A DNA stretch of 64,000 nucleotides from Nageia nagi (taxonomy: Eukaryota > Pinophyta). The position numbers and the translations under genes are program-made. The notes beneath the pieces were generated by a model. That model saw nothing but the letters and a program-made list of their open reading frames with translations. It did no database searches and had not been told where the DNA came from. The stretch is taken from positions 115,196,001 to 115,260,000 of the forward strand of contig JBITNC010000001.1 in the NCBI GenBank assembly GCA_050084985.1, read 5' to 3'. Below, piece after piece: positions 12,178-24,120 of the stretch; the stretch's first letter is position 1; each line of letters starts with the position of its first letter.

Positions 12178-12634
12178 CCTTGGAAGCTCCTCTTCACATC
12201 CTTGGTGTGGAAGCTCTTCTTCATTCCTCAACTTATTCTTCATTGTGAGGTAAAATCAAGAGAAGGTATAATGTCCTTAATTTTGTATTTTGGGCTTATT
12301 TTGCTAATAATACTAACATATTCTGATTCATGTGTTAGATAATTTATTTTTTGTAAAATTTAGTTAAAAATAGTAATCTGATGCATTAATTTTTTATACT
12401 AACCTCTAATAAGCATATTGTTAATTGAGATGAGTATATAAAAATTGCATTTTTTACTCTCTAAGCCATTTATTGAATTTTTTTTTGAAATGTTCTCATT
12501 TTCTTTGAAGAAGTTTATTTTTACACTGAGTTTATTTTGAGAGCACTATTTAATATATATATATACACACACCTCCTTTTTTTATTACATTAATGCAAAA
12601 AAAAGGGGAAGAAGGGAGGAATTTATTATTTCTA

Positions 12635-12698
<64 letters not shown>

Positions 12699-12947
12699 TG
12701 TAAAGTTCAAAATTAAAAAGGAAATTTCTTATTAGCTAGTGGCTCTGTGAGATTTTTTTTGGTCACCATGTGAAGGGAGTTTGAATCCCCTATCACCTAA
12801 CCATCTCTACTTGGCTGTGTCTCTTCTTTTTCCAAGGTTGGCCTCTCATGCAAGAATCTTACCATTGTTGACCCCCTCTTTCAGCTCCTCTAATCCTATG
12901 TGCCACTCTCCTTGCCATCATATGTGTGGATCCTTACTCCTGCTCTT
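12178..12947 (+). mobile_element. Third copia leader fragment, 3'-truncated
   Basis: This matches 4301-5020 base for base with about 10% divergence, including the SINE-like boxes. Similarity stops at about 12947, shortly before an unrelated LTR-like sequence starts at 12968. It is the start of a third tandem internal region, cut off by a later insertion or deletion. Confidence 0.8.
12634..12695 (+). repeat. Compound (AC)n(AT)n microsatellite
   Basis: About 13 AC units followed by about 17 AT units, expanded relative to the same place in the copy B leader (about 4756-4785). Confidence 0.95.
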
Positions 12948-13845
12948 CCATGAATACACTTAGAACTTGTAACGACCTGCCTAATTGCACTTATTATGAC
13001 CTAAATGCCTTCAAGAATTTGAATGTGATTGAGACTATTTATGTTATGATATGGTTAATTATGAATGGTTATATGCAATAATTGTATCAGTTTGATGCTA
13101 GATATAAGATTTTTGTGACATAGATTATAGGTTGACTTAGCATAGGAGTCTGGTTGGAGACCCCAAGGAACCAAAGATGAGTTAGTTATGGGAATGAATT
13201 GGTAAGATTGGGGAAATAATTGGTGTTGATTCGTTGATAGCCCATAGGGACCTATGTAGATCATATAGTTGCATATCATAATTATTATGCATGGTATTCA
13301 ATCCCTATGATGTGTATAATATTTGTGTATGCACCAACAAATTTTACCATGCAGGATGGGCAGTCTCTGCAAGTAAACATTAAAAAAATGATGTGCATGC
13401 CTAAATTGCTTTGGAAAATTAATTGATTATTTTTGAATGTTGGAAGGAATATTTTAAATATTTAAATTGAAATTTTCACTAAAGAATTTTAGTTTTTACT
13501 AATAATAAAATCCATGGGATTGGGTGAAAATAAAATTTAGGGATGAAGACTATTTTGGTATTTTGTGGTAGTTGAAAGGCTATTTTGATATTTTGCAAAA
13601 ATAATGGAGGAATAATCTCCATAATTTTGGTCTTTTATGTCAAGTGTATAAAATTATTGATGAACCTTTTCCATACATTTTTGTGTCTAATGTGAGATGT
13701 GAAAATTATTTTGTAGGAAAGAGGACTTACAAACAAATTTTTCAAAATCCTATCACAAAATAATGAAACCCCTACCCCTCATGAACAAAAAAATGTGAGG
13801 TGGAAACATAGTTATATTTTTGGATGGACTATACCAATTTTTGGC

Positions 13846-13853
13846 TATAAATA
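13846..13853 (+). promoter_or_regulatory. TATA box in the probable gypsy LTR
   Basis: GGCTATAAATACC is followed 40-60 bases later by a CT-rich stretch, a typical LTR promoter layout. No downstream gene is recognisable. Confidence 0.45.
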
Positions 13854-14254
13854 CCTAGGAGAACACTTAGAAAAATATATTTATTCATACACTTCTCCCT
13901 CTCTTCCCAAATTTTGGTCTAGATTCTTATGAAGGAAGGAATATATTCTTATTTGTCTGGGTGCTTTTCTAACATTTTAGCCACTAGTGCTAAAATGTTT
14001 AACCAAAGCTTTGAGTTTTTATTTGATAATTTTTAAGTGTGTTTGAAGGATGTATTTCTTATTAATATTTTGTGAAAATAATAATAAGGTACCTTGTTAT
14101 TAATGACCTTTAATTGTACCATGTAAGAGCATAATATTTATAGTTGCTTGATACTTGCATGCGAATGTTTTATATACTTTGTCCATACCTATATGTAGGT
14201 ATCTAGAGAAAAGATTGGATAAATTAATTAAAAAAAATTCATGGTATTGTGAGT

Positions 14255-14660
14255 TCATGGGTGTAAAGTCAAAACTAATTTTATATTGGCCCAAGAGATA
14301 ATACTCCACCTTGTATTTATTTGAGGTGAACTTTGTTTGATATTTTTATTATTATTACATATGGTATAGTTTATTTGTATCTAGAAAAGGAGGAAACTAT
14401 TTGGTGTGTGAACTTATTTTTCCTTATATGGAGGTATCTAGATTGAATAATTTATTTACTCAATGTTTGATTTACTAATCACGGGTGTAAGGTCAAAACT
14501 AATTTTATATTGGCCAAGAGATAGTACTCCACCTTGTATTTATTTGAGATGAATTTTGTTTTAGATATTTATTTATTTATTTTATTGCATATGGTATAGT
14601 TTTTTTGTATATAAAAAAGAGAAACTATTTATTTAAAAATTATTTGGTGGGTATACTTAT
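14255..14660 (+). repeat. Tandem duplication, ~230-bp period
   Basis: Two copies (about 14255-14410 and 14484-14650) share blocks such as GGTCAAAACTAATTTTATAT, the phrase ATACTCCACCTTGTA and CATATGGTATAGTTT. They differ by small indels. Confidence 0.8.
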
Positions 14661-17600
14661 TGTATAATGTTTTCATAAGTGAAATGAAGGAATAAACAAT
14701 TTAATATTTAGTCTAGTTAAAAATATGAATTTTGTACCTTGTTATTTATCTTGAAAGGATGAAATTATTTATTTTTCATAAAACTAGAGGCTACTTTATT
14801 TTCCTATTAGTGGATAAACCTTAGTTGTGCCATGTGAATGGCATAGTAATTGGATTTGTTTGATACATATGTGTATTATGGTACTTGGAATAAAAGTACT
14901 AGTAAAATAAATTTTATAGGGTGAGTTGGGAATCCAAACAAATTTGATATATTATTTTACTCATAATATGAGTAGTCTTGTACTAAAATACAAATAAGGT
15001 ATTAATTCTTTGGATATCATATGATCCTGAATAGCTCGACTATCAAAGTCATTGTTTCCCTCCCAAGAACCTCATTTAATTTTGAAATTAGTCTTGATTA
15101 TATCACTTAAATAAATGGCTATTACACCTAACTTGTAAATAAGGGAATGAAGGTAATGGAGACTTCATAATAAAACTTTTTAATAGATCTAAAATTATGA
15201 TTATTTCTTTTGAAATAAATTATTTTGTGATCAAACATATTAATGAAATTATGAGATTTTTGGTTGATCATTGGACTTTTTGTTTATCATGTGTAATTGT
15301 TTAAAATTACTATTTTGAGATAATTTATAAATGACACATATGAAAGTATTGGGATGGTATGATTAGATTAATTAGTGGAATTTCACTCTATGATCAAATA
15401 AGGGAGGTAGTTCGAGTGAGAGCATAAAACCTCATGAGATCAAGAATAGAGTTGATACTTTTTAATTATTGCTTCCTTTTATGAAATTTATTGAAAGAGA
15501 AATATTGTATGAATGAGATATGATGCACCTAGGGTAGGATGCATTACATAATGGAAAGAGCTTTCCTGATCCTCAAATACTCTAAAAAAACCTCTCCTAG
15601 TACTTTCACCCAAAAAGTCTTGGATTCTTAGGATGAATGTGCAAGATGAAGATGTCAAGAAGATACACCAAGTGTAAGAGGATGAATCAAATACCTTATG
15701 TTATATAATTATACAAAGATATGATGTAAAGTACTTATGTAAATTGTATGGGAACTCATATGTAATTAAAATTTTCATACACTATGATGTACAAGTTACC
15801 ATTTAGGGATACCCTAGTCTTGATATATTGGTATCATCATGAAACACATTAGGGTATGGAATAAAGTTATTACCAATTTTTATATATTCAATTGTAAAAC
15901 AAATATTATTATGTACTAATTTATGTACCAAGGTAGATAGCTTTTGTATCCATGATACATTTGTAAGATATTTGTGATAATCCAAGATCCAAGCAAGTTT
16001 TGACTCATCTAATGTTTGAGTTTAATAATGGATCTAATAAATTTATGAAGTTATAAATAATGTTTTGAATATTTAGCTAAGTTAAGGATACAATAACCCC
16101 TAAGGTATTCAAATTATTTATAAATATGAAGGAAATATCATAATAGATTCCCTAAGCTAAATATAATATGATTATTGTGAATTTGGGAATCATATTGTAA
16201 TACATGGATAATTAGTCATTTAAAGGGAACTCCCTTGTGAAAATTATTAAAAGATATGGGAATACAAAATAAATAATATCTCATTATGAAAATAAACATT
16301 AAGATAAATAAATGAAGGTGTTGTGTTCGAGAAAATATACATCCATGAAAGGTTAAAATGAAAAAGGCATGAGTTACTTTGAAAAGATTTAAATAGAATG
16401 ATAGTGTATTGATACTTAGCACGTGATTAAATAAAATGTTAAGATTTTAGGTGATATTATAAGAAAATATATTCAAGAAGATAAAACCCTAGAAGGAAAA
16501 TAGAAAGGATAAATAAGACCTCAAACCAATATTAGAAGTTGATTAAAGGATATGATGAATATACAAATAAACTAGTTAATCAAAGTAATACTTATGGATT
16601 AATAAATGATTAAGATACTTATATAAAAAGAAAACTTAGTGAAACCTTTGTTGTTATAAGATCGCAAGATGAAAACCAAAATATAGTCCTTAAGTATGTT
16701 ATACTATACATTGCACTCTCTTGTTAGAAGTAGCCATATTTAGATGCATATTAGGGCTTGTTATTATACTATGATATATGATGTACTTTTAAAGTAGCAT
16801 TCTTTGCATCACATTGTGCATATGGGAAAATCATAGTACAATACTATTGAATATTCTTTTATGGCTTCATGAACAAGCTTGTTTTGAAACTTCTTATGCA
16901 TGTTTGATGAATCTACTATTCTTGTTTATCAAACATGATTATTAATATGAAAAGTGGTATATTTGCAAGAAATTAGATTAGGGGAATATCTTGATGCTTA
17001 ATACAAGCATAAAACTTAGGAAACCTAATAATTGATTCGAGATTTATTATTGCTAGGGACGTTAGAGTGGGGATGTTTTTTATTTATAATCTTGCTTAAA
17101 AAATTATTATACTATACAAACCACTTAAGGGTATTATTCTAATACCTATGGGTCCCTAAGATATGGACATGGGGATTCTAAACTTCATGGTGATCCTAGT
17201 TGATAGATATGAGCATGTTAGTACCTCATATCTTTGATGGTTTATCAGATGAGGATAGTAGTTGATAAAATTATAGTTACCAGGTGATGGTAACTAGCAG
17301 TCATACTACCTGCAATTTAGCAATTATGAGTATGAATATTTTTCCATAGGTAATGATGCTTACCTATTTCATATGGAAGATTACCTAGGATAATCTATCT
17401 ACACCTATGAATTAGACGGTTACCATTAGATAAGAAGCATAACTTTGTTGGAGCATTCTCTCAAGTGATATGGGTCTTGAGTAGGAAACCACCACATCAT
17501 GATTAGAATATCTTTTGCATAGTTCGTGAACAAAAATGGTAGGGTCACCTATGTTGCATCTTCCAAAGGGATGAGCATTGAGAAGTGTACTCCAAAAGGA

Positions 17601-17784
17601 TTTTGATAAGGGTTTGTTAATCCAAATTTGACCAATCTTGCCATGTGAGTGTTGACTAGCTAGCAATGTTGATATGCTCACATGGATCACCTTTTCCATT
17701 CCTAGACCATTCAATGAGATAATAGTTTATAACTATAATCGTATTATATACGACAATGGTTCTATACCCATATTATTTTATTAT

Positions 17785-17785
<1 letters not shown>
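14661..17785. other. AT-rich stretch without recognisable genes
   Basis: I see no coherent protein frame here. The longest open frame (minus, 17412-17714, 100 codons) matches nothing I know. A primer-like TGGTATCATC near 15829 is too poor to define an LTR end. Confidence 0.5.

Positions 17786-17867
<82 letters not shown>
17786..17867 (+). repeat. (AT)n microsatellite
   Basis: About 80 bases, beginning as CATA repeats and continuing as nearly pure AT. Confidence 0.95.
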
Positions 17868-17869
<2 letters not shown>

Positions 17870-18229
17870 CCTAAGAGGGAAGTTATATGTATTATAAGAT
17901 GATATTTGAGTACCCACCTTTGTATGAAGATAATAAGGTGTTCATGATTGAATGATTAAAATCATCATTATATCTCATGACTTTTTATGATGCCCTCATA
18001 TACAAGATATGAAAAATATTCACTAAAGGCCTATAACAATGGTTTAAAACTACCCTTGGTGCTCGATTTTGGTGTAGTGAATATTGCAAAAGGTTTGAAG
18101 TATATTTAATTATTTTTAAAAATTATTATATGTTTTATCTATGTAAATACCAAATAGATTTGGGGATATGGATCAACATTTTTTAGCTTCAATATTACAA
18201 CTAATTTTCTCATACTACCCTTGAGTAGT

Positions 18230-18660
18230 TTTAAGCTTGTTAATAACTTTCTCATAAATCCTATTGACAACAAATCTTAGTTCAAGAGATAAATCTAATT
18301 TAGCCATACATATTAAAATTTTATCCATGGGAACAATATCAAAGGATTTTTTAAATCTAAAAAATATATAAATAAATCTTATTTTTCATTTTAATAACTT
18401 TTAATAATAATTTGAAAAGTGAGGATGCGATCAATTATTTAATGTTTGCTTCTAAAATTGACTTATCCTTTAACTCTTAAATTATTATCATAAAGTAAAT
18501 TGCTAAATTTATTTTCTATAATACTACCAATGGGTTTGTAAAGTAAAGGAATTAACATAATAGTTCTATAACTCAATAGGTTTCTTTTGTCTCTAGTTTT
18601 GTAAATATAAGTGATTGAATTCATTATTCTCTATTTTGGTAAAAATTGTAAAGAAAAGTC
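18230..18660 (-). pseudogene. Non-LTR retrotransposon reverse transcriptase relic
   Basis: On the minus strand from about 18640 down, the translation gives the central RT blocks of a LINE: a NYRTI-like start (SYRTIMLIPLLYK), a block equivalent to GQAGFR (GQVNFRSKH, with a stop in place of Gln), IDRILTFQIIIK, and the catalytic motif A region reading LKKSFDIVPMDK, where most relatives have DFKKAFDTVPRDK. Two to four stops and one frameshift break it. The DFKKAFD-type motif differs from the DFEKAYD type of the LINE at 52740-58260, so this is a different lineage. The call rests on motif spacing. Confidence 0.55.
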
Positions 18661-19189
18661 TTGAAGGGGGTTGGATATGAGAAACAAGGATAATATTAAT
18701 ATTGTTTTGTTTAAATTAAACAAAAAATAGGTTTAAAACTTTAGGGTTTTGTGAAGTTGGGAATAGGTGAAGCATTATAGAACCATCAAAGAATTGGGTC
18801 CATTAATCATTTTTTATAAAACTAATAAAAAATTATAGGAATTCAAACTTAAGAATGGAGCGACAATGTAGGGATGTAGCAACAATGCTAGGTTCAGGGT
18901 TATTTTGACCATCCACTTCATTGGGAAACTGCTCTTGCATGCTAGATACTTTGTTTCATAGGTGATTGAAAATGAAATCTACTATATCCTATCCCTTTAT
19001 CAACCTTTGAGTGATAAAGATTAAATCTAATTCTTGAAGGAATATTACCCACTTTGTAACGCTTTTGGATAGGTAGGACTTGGACATGAGATATATAAGA
19101 GGATCAACTTGAGCTATGACATAAGTTATATTTTCAAGCATTTAATATCTTAAATTTTTGATTTAAAAGACTATAGAAAAATACATCTT

Positions 19190-20140
19190 TTTAATTGGAT
19201 TATACCTTATCTCATAATCAAGTAAATTCCTATTGACATAGTAGATTGCTCTTTCCTTATTATTTTCATCATTTTGAGCTAAAATTTCCCCTAATGCACT
19301 TAATGTTGTTGAAAAATAAAGTAATTAACTCTTTTTATGAATTATAAGGGGATAAAATTGAAGCATTAGTGAGATACCTTTTGATGTTGTCCAAATCCTT
19401 TTGACACTTTTCATTCCAAATGAATTTCTCATCTTTCTTCAGCAAATGATAAAATGGGGAGGTCATATCTGCTAGCTAAGCAATGGACCTTTTGACTACT
19501 TGAACTTTTTCTTGAAAAATTCTCAACTCTTTCAAGTTCTTAGGAGGAAGAAAATTAATAATGGTTGAAACTTTCTTAGGATCCACCTCTATAACTCATT
19601 GAAATAATGAACCCAAGCAATTTACCTGATGAGACTACAAATACACACTTTTAAGGTTTCAACTACAACTTGTATTCCCTCATCCTTTGGAAAATATTTC
19701 TCAAATCTAAAATATGGTCATATTTAGTTTTGGATTTGGCTAGGATGTCATCTATATATACCTCAATACTATCATGGATCATATCATGCAATATACTCAC
19801 CATAACTCTTTGATAAGTTGCACTTGCATTCTTTAGACCAAAAGGCATTATCACTCAACAAAATGTACCCCAAGAAGTAATAAAAGTTATTTTATGTTGG
19901 TCCTCCTTATCGATCCTAATTTGATTGTAGCTAGAAAATCTATAAATGAAAGATAAAATCTCATGGCCTGTTGTTGGATCTACAATCATATCAAAGTTAG
20001 GCAAAGGAAAGGCATATTAAGGACATGTTTGTTTATATCCCTAAAATATTTACAACATATTATTTCACCATTAACCTTAACTATAGGTACAATGTTAGAA
20101 ATCCATGGAGAATAATCAATAGAAATAATATAAATCTACA
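19190..20140 (-). pseudogene. Ty3/gypsy RT-RNase H fragment 1
   Basis: From 20140 downward this reads as a gypsy RT: a SPW-I-SNIVP start, the polymerase palm with MPFGLKNASATYQRVM, the catalytic loop as YIDD (VYIDDILAKSK, 19663-19854 frame), then the connection with GKLLGF-like sequence and the start of RNase H near 19200-19400. A few frameshifts and stops interrupt it, including a stop in place of the tyrosine before the MPFG block. Gag, protease and integrase are not adjacent, so only the middle of an element is left. Confidence 0.8.
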
Positions 20141-20519
20141 ACAAGATACAAGAAAGGTCACTACTCTTTGAAAAGTTCATCCGTAATATCCTCAAAATTG
20201 ATACAAGGACACAAGCATTTATCTTTCACTTTATTCCTTTCTCTTTAGTGCATATAGCTCTTTTTACATCTTGATATAAATGTAATTTATTATTCTATTT
20301 CTATACTATTATATTCCCTTATTCATGTATGTTTATTTGAGTTAATTAGATTAGATAAATCATAATTAAATGTTTATATGTATTTAGTTCATTTAGGATA
20401 AAACCCTAAGTGTACCAAAATATATATCGATAATATCAATCATAAAATATTAAGGTTAATCAATATGGTCTACTACTCTGATCATTTGCAATCAAGAGAG
20501 AGCATCCTATATTGTTCAT

Positions 20520-20975
20520 TTATGTCACAAAGGAATGCACTCTTCTTTCACATTTATAATCAAGTAAAGTATTACTGATATAGTAGATTGCTCTTTCCTT
20601 GTTATTGTCATCCTTTTGAGTTAATATTGCCCCTAATGCACTTAATGTTGCTGAAACATAAAGTAATAAACTCTTTTCTAAATTATAAAGGGATAAAATT
20701 GGAGTGTTAGTGAGATACCTTTTGATGTTTTCCAAAGCCTTTTGACACTTTTCATCCTAAATGAATTTCTCACCTTTCTTTAATAAATGAGAAAATCAGA
20801 AGGTCATATCTTCTAGTTGAGGAATGAACCTTTTGACTACTTGAACTTTCTCTTGAAGACTTCTCAACTCTTTCAAGTTCTTAGAAGGAGAAAAATCAAT
20901 GATGGCTAAAACTTTCTTGGGATCCACCTTTATGCCTCTTCTTAAAATAATGAACATAAGCAATTTACCTAATGA
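20520..20975 (-). pseudogene. Ty3/gypsy RT-RNase H fragment 2
   Basis: This is a second, independent copy of the same part of the polyprotein. From 20975 down it starts at the GKLLMF motif and runs through VDPKKV, the connection, and into RNase H (LYVSATLSALGAILTQKDD). It is about 90% similar to 19190-19660 and lies upstream of it in the same orientation. The open frame 20520-20735 covers the RNase H start, and a stop and frame changes lie in the connection. The intervening 20141-20519 is AT-rich with no recognisable gene. Confidence 0.75.
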
Positions 20976-20984
20976 GAATGCAAA

Positions 20985-21275
20985 TGCCCAATTCTAAGGG
21001 TTTAACTTCCTCAAATCCAAAAAATTCCATTTTTATAGTAGATGAGGGAAAGCTTCTTAGACATGTCATTTCAAAAGAAGGTTGGGCTATCGATCTGGAT
21101 AGGATAGAAGTAATAGATAAACTATCTCTCCCTTTGAACAAAAAGGCCTTACAATCTTTTAATCCAAGGATGGATTCAATTCCCAAAAAATATTTGGACA
21201 CATTGATAAGGCTTAAGTGGAGTGAAGATAAAATCATTACATTTAACCAATACCAAATTTAATCAAGGAATAAAT
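20985..21275 (+). pseudogene. Gypsy RT tail, opposite orientation
   Basis: The plus strand reads NPKNSIFIVDEGKLL, then HVISKEG, DLDRIE and LPLNKKALQSF. This is the thumb/connection part of a gypsy RT of a different clade from the two minus-strand fragments. After about 21170 the RNase H and integrase are missing and the frame runs into the relic ORF that follows. It begins ten bases from the minus-strand fragment, so the two meet head to head. Confidence 0.7.
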
Positions 21276-23145
21276 TCACTCCTCTTGAGTTTGATCTTGA
21301 TGATGTGTTTGAAGATATGTGGAAGATGGAACACCCTTCAGATGACCCTGTTGAAGAGTATCCTAAAAGTGATGAAGAAGAAGAAGAACAAGATCAACCA
21401 GAAGCATAAAGGATTAGCCAAGAAGAGCAAGCTAGAGAAGAGGTTAGAGATTCTACCTTCCAAGTTGTATATGAGACACCAAAAGGGAAAGAAGTGTATA
21501 TAGTGAAGAGGAAAGCTCAAAAAGCCCCCCTTTCACCTAACAAGAAGAGGAGGACATCCACTCCAATAGGTATGCTTCCTTTCTCTCCTCTTTCTACTTC
21601 TCTTTCAATTACCTCCGCTATAAACCCTATCATACTAGTTTCTGTTCAAGTTGTATCACCCATTTCTGCTTAAGCTCTCCTTTCTATAGTTATGATGACC
21701 TCTCCAACACCCACCACATAACCAATTCCAGTGTTACATCTACCTTCCTAATGGCATAATCCTACTCATTCCACATTGATTTCCCTTTTTACTCCTCTCA
21801 TTGATATCATCACTATACCATCATCACCACCACCATTCCTAGTAAATCCTATCAGTAGCAACGGCCTAGGTCTCATCTAGGCTAGTATTACAACACTATT
21901 AAAACAAGTTTTGACCTCCCTCTCCCATAATTTGGGTGCCAATTTTTTATTCATCATTATATCTAGGTAGCAAGTGTCTATTGATAATATTATGCAACAA
22001 TACCAACAAATGAAGAGCAACCAAGAAGTATGGATGCTAAGGTAATTGAAGAAAATCCCAGCATCAGATAATATAGTAAGGCTCTAGAATTCTATAGATT
22101 TAAAAAATAAAGTGGTAGGATGGCTATAGCTTAAGATCTCTAGGAAGGGTAGAGTGATTTAACTTCCATGAACACTTGGATGAAAATAGACATGAGAAGC
22201 ATTCCCTAGAGTGACACGAATGAGCTGTTGCAAATTGCTATAGACTTGAATATATCAGAGTTGACCAAGTTGGAAGCCAAGTATAATAAGCTTCAAAAAG
22301 CTCATGAAGTAATAAAAAAGTAGCTGGTTACACAAAATATCAAGCTAAAAGCTATAATGATGTAGCTATTTTGAGAGCAAGTTTAGCTTTGGCTCCTACT
22401 ATTGATAACATGAACCAAAAGGATGCCATTATTGCTAAAAAGATGTAGAAATAGCCACAAGAATGGTAGAAGTTGCATCAAAATATTCAATCATTAACAG
22501 TCTAAGTGCCAATTTATCTCAATTGTAATAGAGCATGAGTGAGTACAAAATGGATAGAGATTTTTTATTAATTGTATAGGAAAATTTTTGGGAATAGGGG
22601 TCCCAAGAAATCAAGGACCTAATTCATCTTAGGGACCATGTGGAAATGTGTTTGTTAAAATTGAAATGGCTTGAAGTAGATGTTAATAGGAGTGAGGGTA
22701 TCATTTTTCCTATACTAGAGGAAGCCAAGAGGGCAAACAAGAAATTGAATGAAATTTCCAATGAAGGTTTACAGGCCTTAAATATTGGAGATCGAGTTGA
22801 ACTCATGGAAGTGATCAATTACCTAGTGTGAGGAAAATGGGTTTGTTAGGAGATCAAAAATAGTGTTTTAAATCAAGTGCAAGGAATGGAGACTCTAAAG
22901 ACAAAGTTGTAAAAGTTATCCACATTGGGAGTCCTAGAATTATGGAGGATTGATGAGTCACCAGTCCTAGAATTAGAATTCTTAGAGAATATTTAGAAAA
23001 TTAGTAAGGAAGCTGATGATGTGGAAGCACTACTATCTTCTTTTGACTAGATAAACTTGTTAAAACTTTTTGATTCTTGGGCATAGGTTAGGGTTAGTTT
23101 AAGTCAATTATTACAAAATCATGGGCAAATATCTTATGAAGTTTG
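21276..23145 (+). pseudogene. Long acidic/coiled-coil relic ORF of a gypsy element
   Basis: About 620 codons of coherent but stop-ridden sequence follow the RT tail. The N-terminal part is very acidic (a run of glutamates near 21375-21390), then comes a basic stretch with KAPLSPNKKRRTSTP, a Pro/Ser/Thr-rich linker (about 21600-21850), and finally Lys/Glu/Leu-rich predicted coiled coils (about 22240-22330 and 22610-23040). The frame closes at a TGA near 23141. Its position after pol suggests an additional 3' ORF of the gypsy element, but I recognise no family. The frame changes at least once in 22330-22610. Confidence 0.45.
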
Positions 23146-23457
23146 AACACTATAGCTTTAGCTCAGTCAAGGTTAAAAGTCTTCTCTAAAACACACATGA
23201 ATTAGGGAGAGATTCAATAGTTCCTAAATTTATAGAATTGAAGCTTGATCCCTTTCCCTTTATAAAGTTTTACATCGGGTCCAAAATGTCTTATATGAAA
23301 AGCAAAATTTTCTTGCAAATGTCACCAAAATGTATATGCATACATAGCCCAACACCCTAGTGGTTTTCTAGCATGTATTATCCTTATCTAAAAGAAGTGT
23401 GTTTAAATAATATTTTGGATAGTTTTGATGAGAGAATGCACTAATTATAGTAATTTT
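23146..23457. other. Non-coding sequence between relic ORF and minisatellite
   Basis: No gene is visible. It would be the expected place for a 3' LTR start of the gypsy element, but I could not define one. Confidence 0.4.
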
Positions 23458-24120
23458 TGGGACATAATAAGGGATGATGCTAGCAGAATAAAGGCTCATC
23501 TAAAATCAAACCCTAGGAGTAGTGATGTTAGCAAGTAGTGTTAAAAGTTTTGCAATGACTAAGTGTTCTAGGGCATAAAAGGAAGTGATGTCAGCAAAGT
23601 AGAGGCTCATCTAAAATTAAACCTTGAGAGCAGTGATGTTAGCAAGTAGTGTTAAAAGTTCCATGGTGATTAAGTGTTTCAAGGCATAAAAGGAAGTGAT
23701 GTTAGCAAAGTAGAGGCTAATATAAAATTGGACCCTGGGAGTAGTGATGTTAGTAGGTAATCCTAAAAGTTCCATGATGGCTAAGTGTTCTAGGACATAA
23801 AAAGGAAGTGATGTCAGCAGAATAGAGGCTCACTAAAATTAGACCTCAAGAGCAATGATGTCAGTAAGTAGTGTTAAAAGTTCCATGATGGCTAAGTCAC
23901 TTTATTTTGGAGCATGAAAGAATATAACATTAGCAAAGTAAAGAAAAGCCCATTTTGGCCAAAAGAACAGGTCTAGAGGTCACAAGTAAGACTAAAATCT
24001 CCTAGAGTTATTTGCTTCACCTTACAAAGGCACAAAAAGAAAGTGACATCAACAAAAATAAAAAGAGATTTCAAATTAGATGGTTCAAAAACCAATGATG
24101 TTAGATGTTATAAAAGGAAT
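23458..24120 (+). repeat. ~111-bp minisatellite, five to six units
   Basis: Units start near 23458, 23580, 23691, 23803, 23919 and 24038, and the last two are degenerate. Each unit contains two related sub-motifs, AGTGATGTCAGCA and AGTGATGTTAGCA, about 55 bases apart, so the unit is itself an old duplication. It is non-coding. From 24121 to 25199 I see only AT-rich sequence. Confidence 0.85.

Larger units (their letters stand above)
12968..14660 (+). repeat. Probable left part of a long gypsy-type LTR
   Basis: TGTAACGACCTGCC at 12968 is a start typical of many plant gypsy LTRs. A good TATA box (TATAAATA, 13846-13853) lies about 880 bases in, followed by a pyrimidine-rich stretch. Part of the following sequence is a tandem duplication (14255-14660). 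I could not find the right end, a primer site or internal genes, so this may be a solo or truncated LTR. Confidence 0.4.

Noticed and set aside
15825-15845. TGGTATCATCATG as primer site of the LTR starting at 12968
   Set aside because: Only about eight of twelve bases fit, no CA-ending LTR precedes it and no gag follows.
17412-17714. 100-codon minus-strand open frame
   Set aside because: No motif, no homologous copy in the window and no start context; probably chance, so not called as a gene.
23458-24120. CRISPR-like array
   Set aside because: Repeat units are adjacent and degenerate with no unique spacers, and the DNA is plant nuclear.
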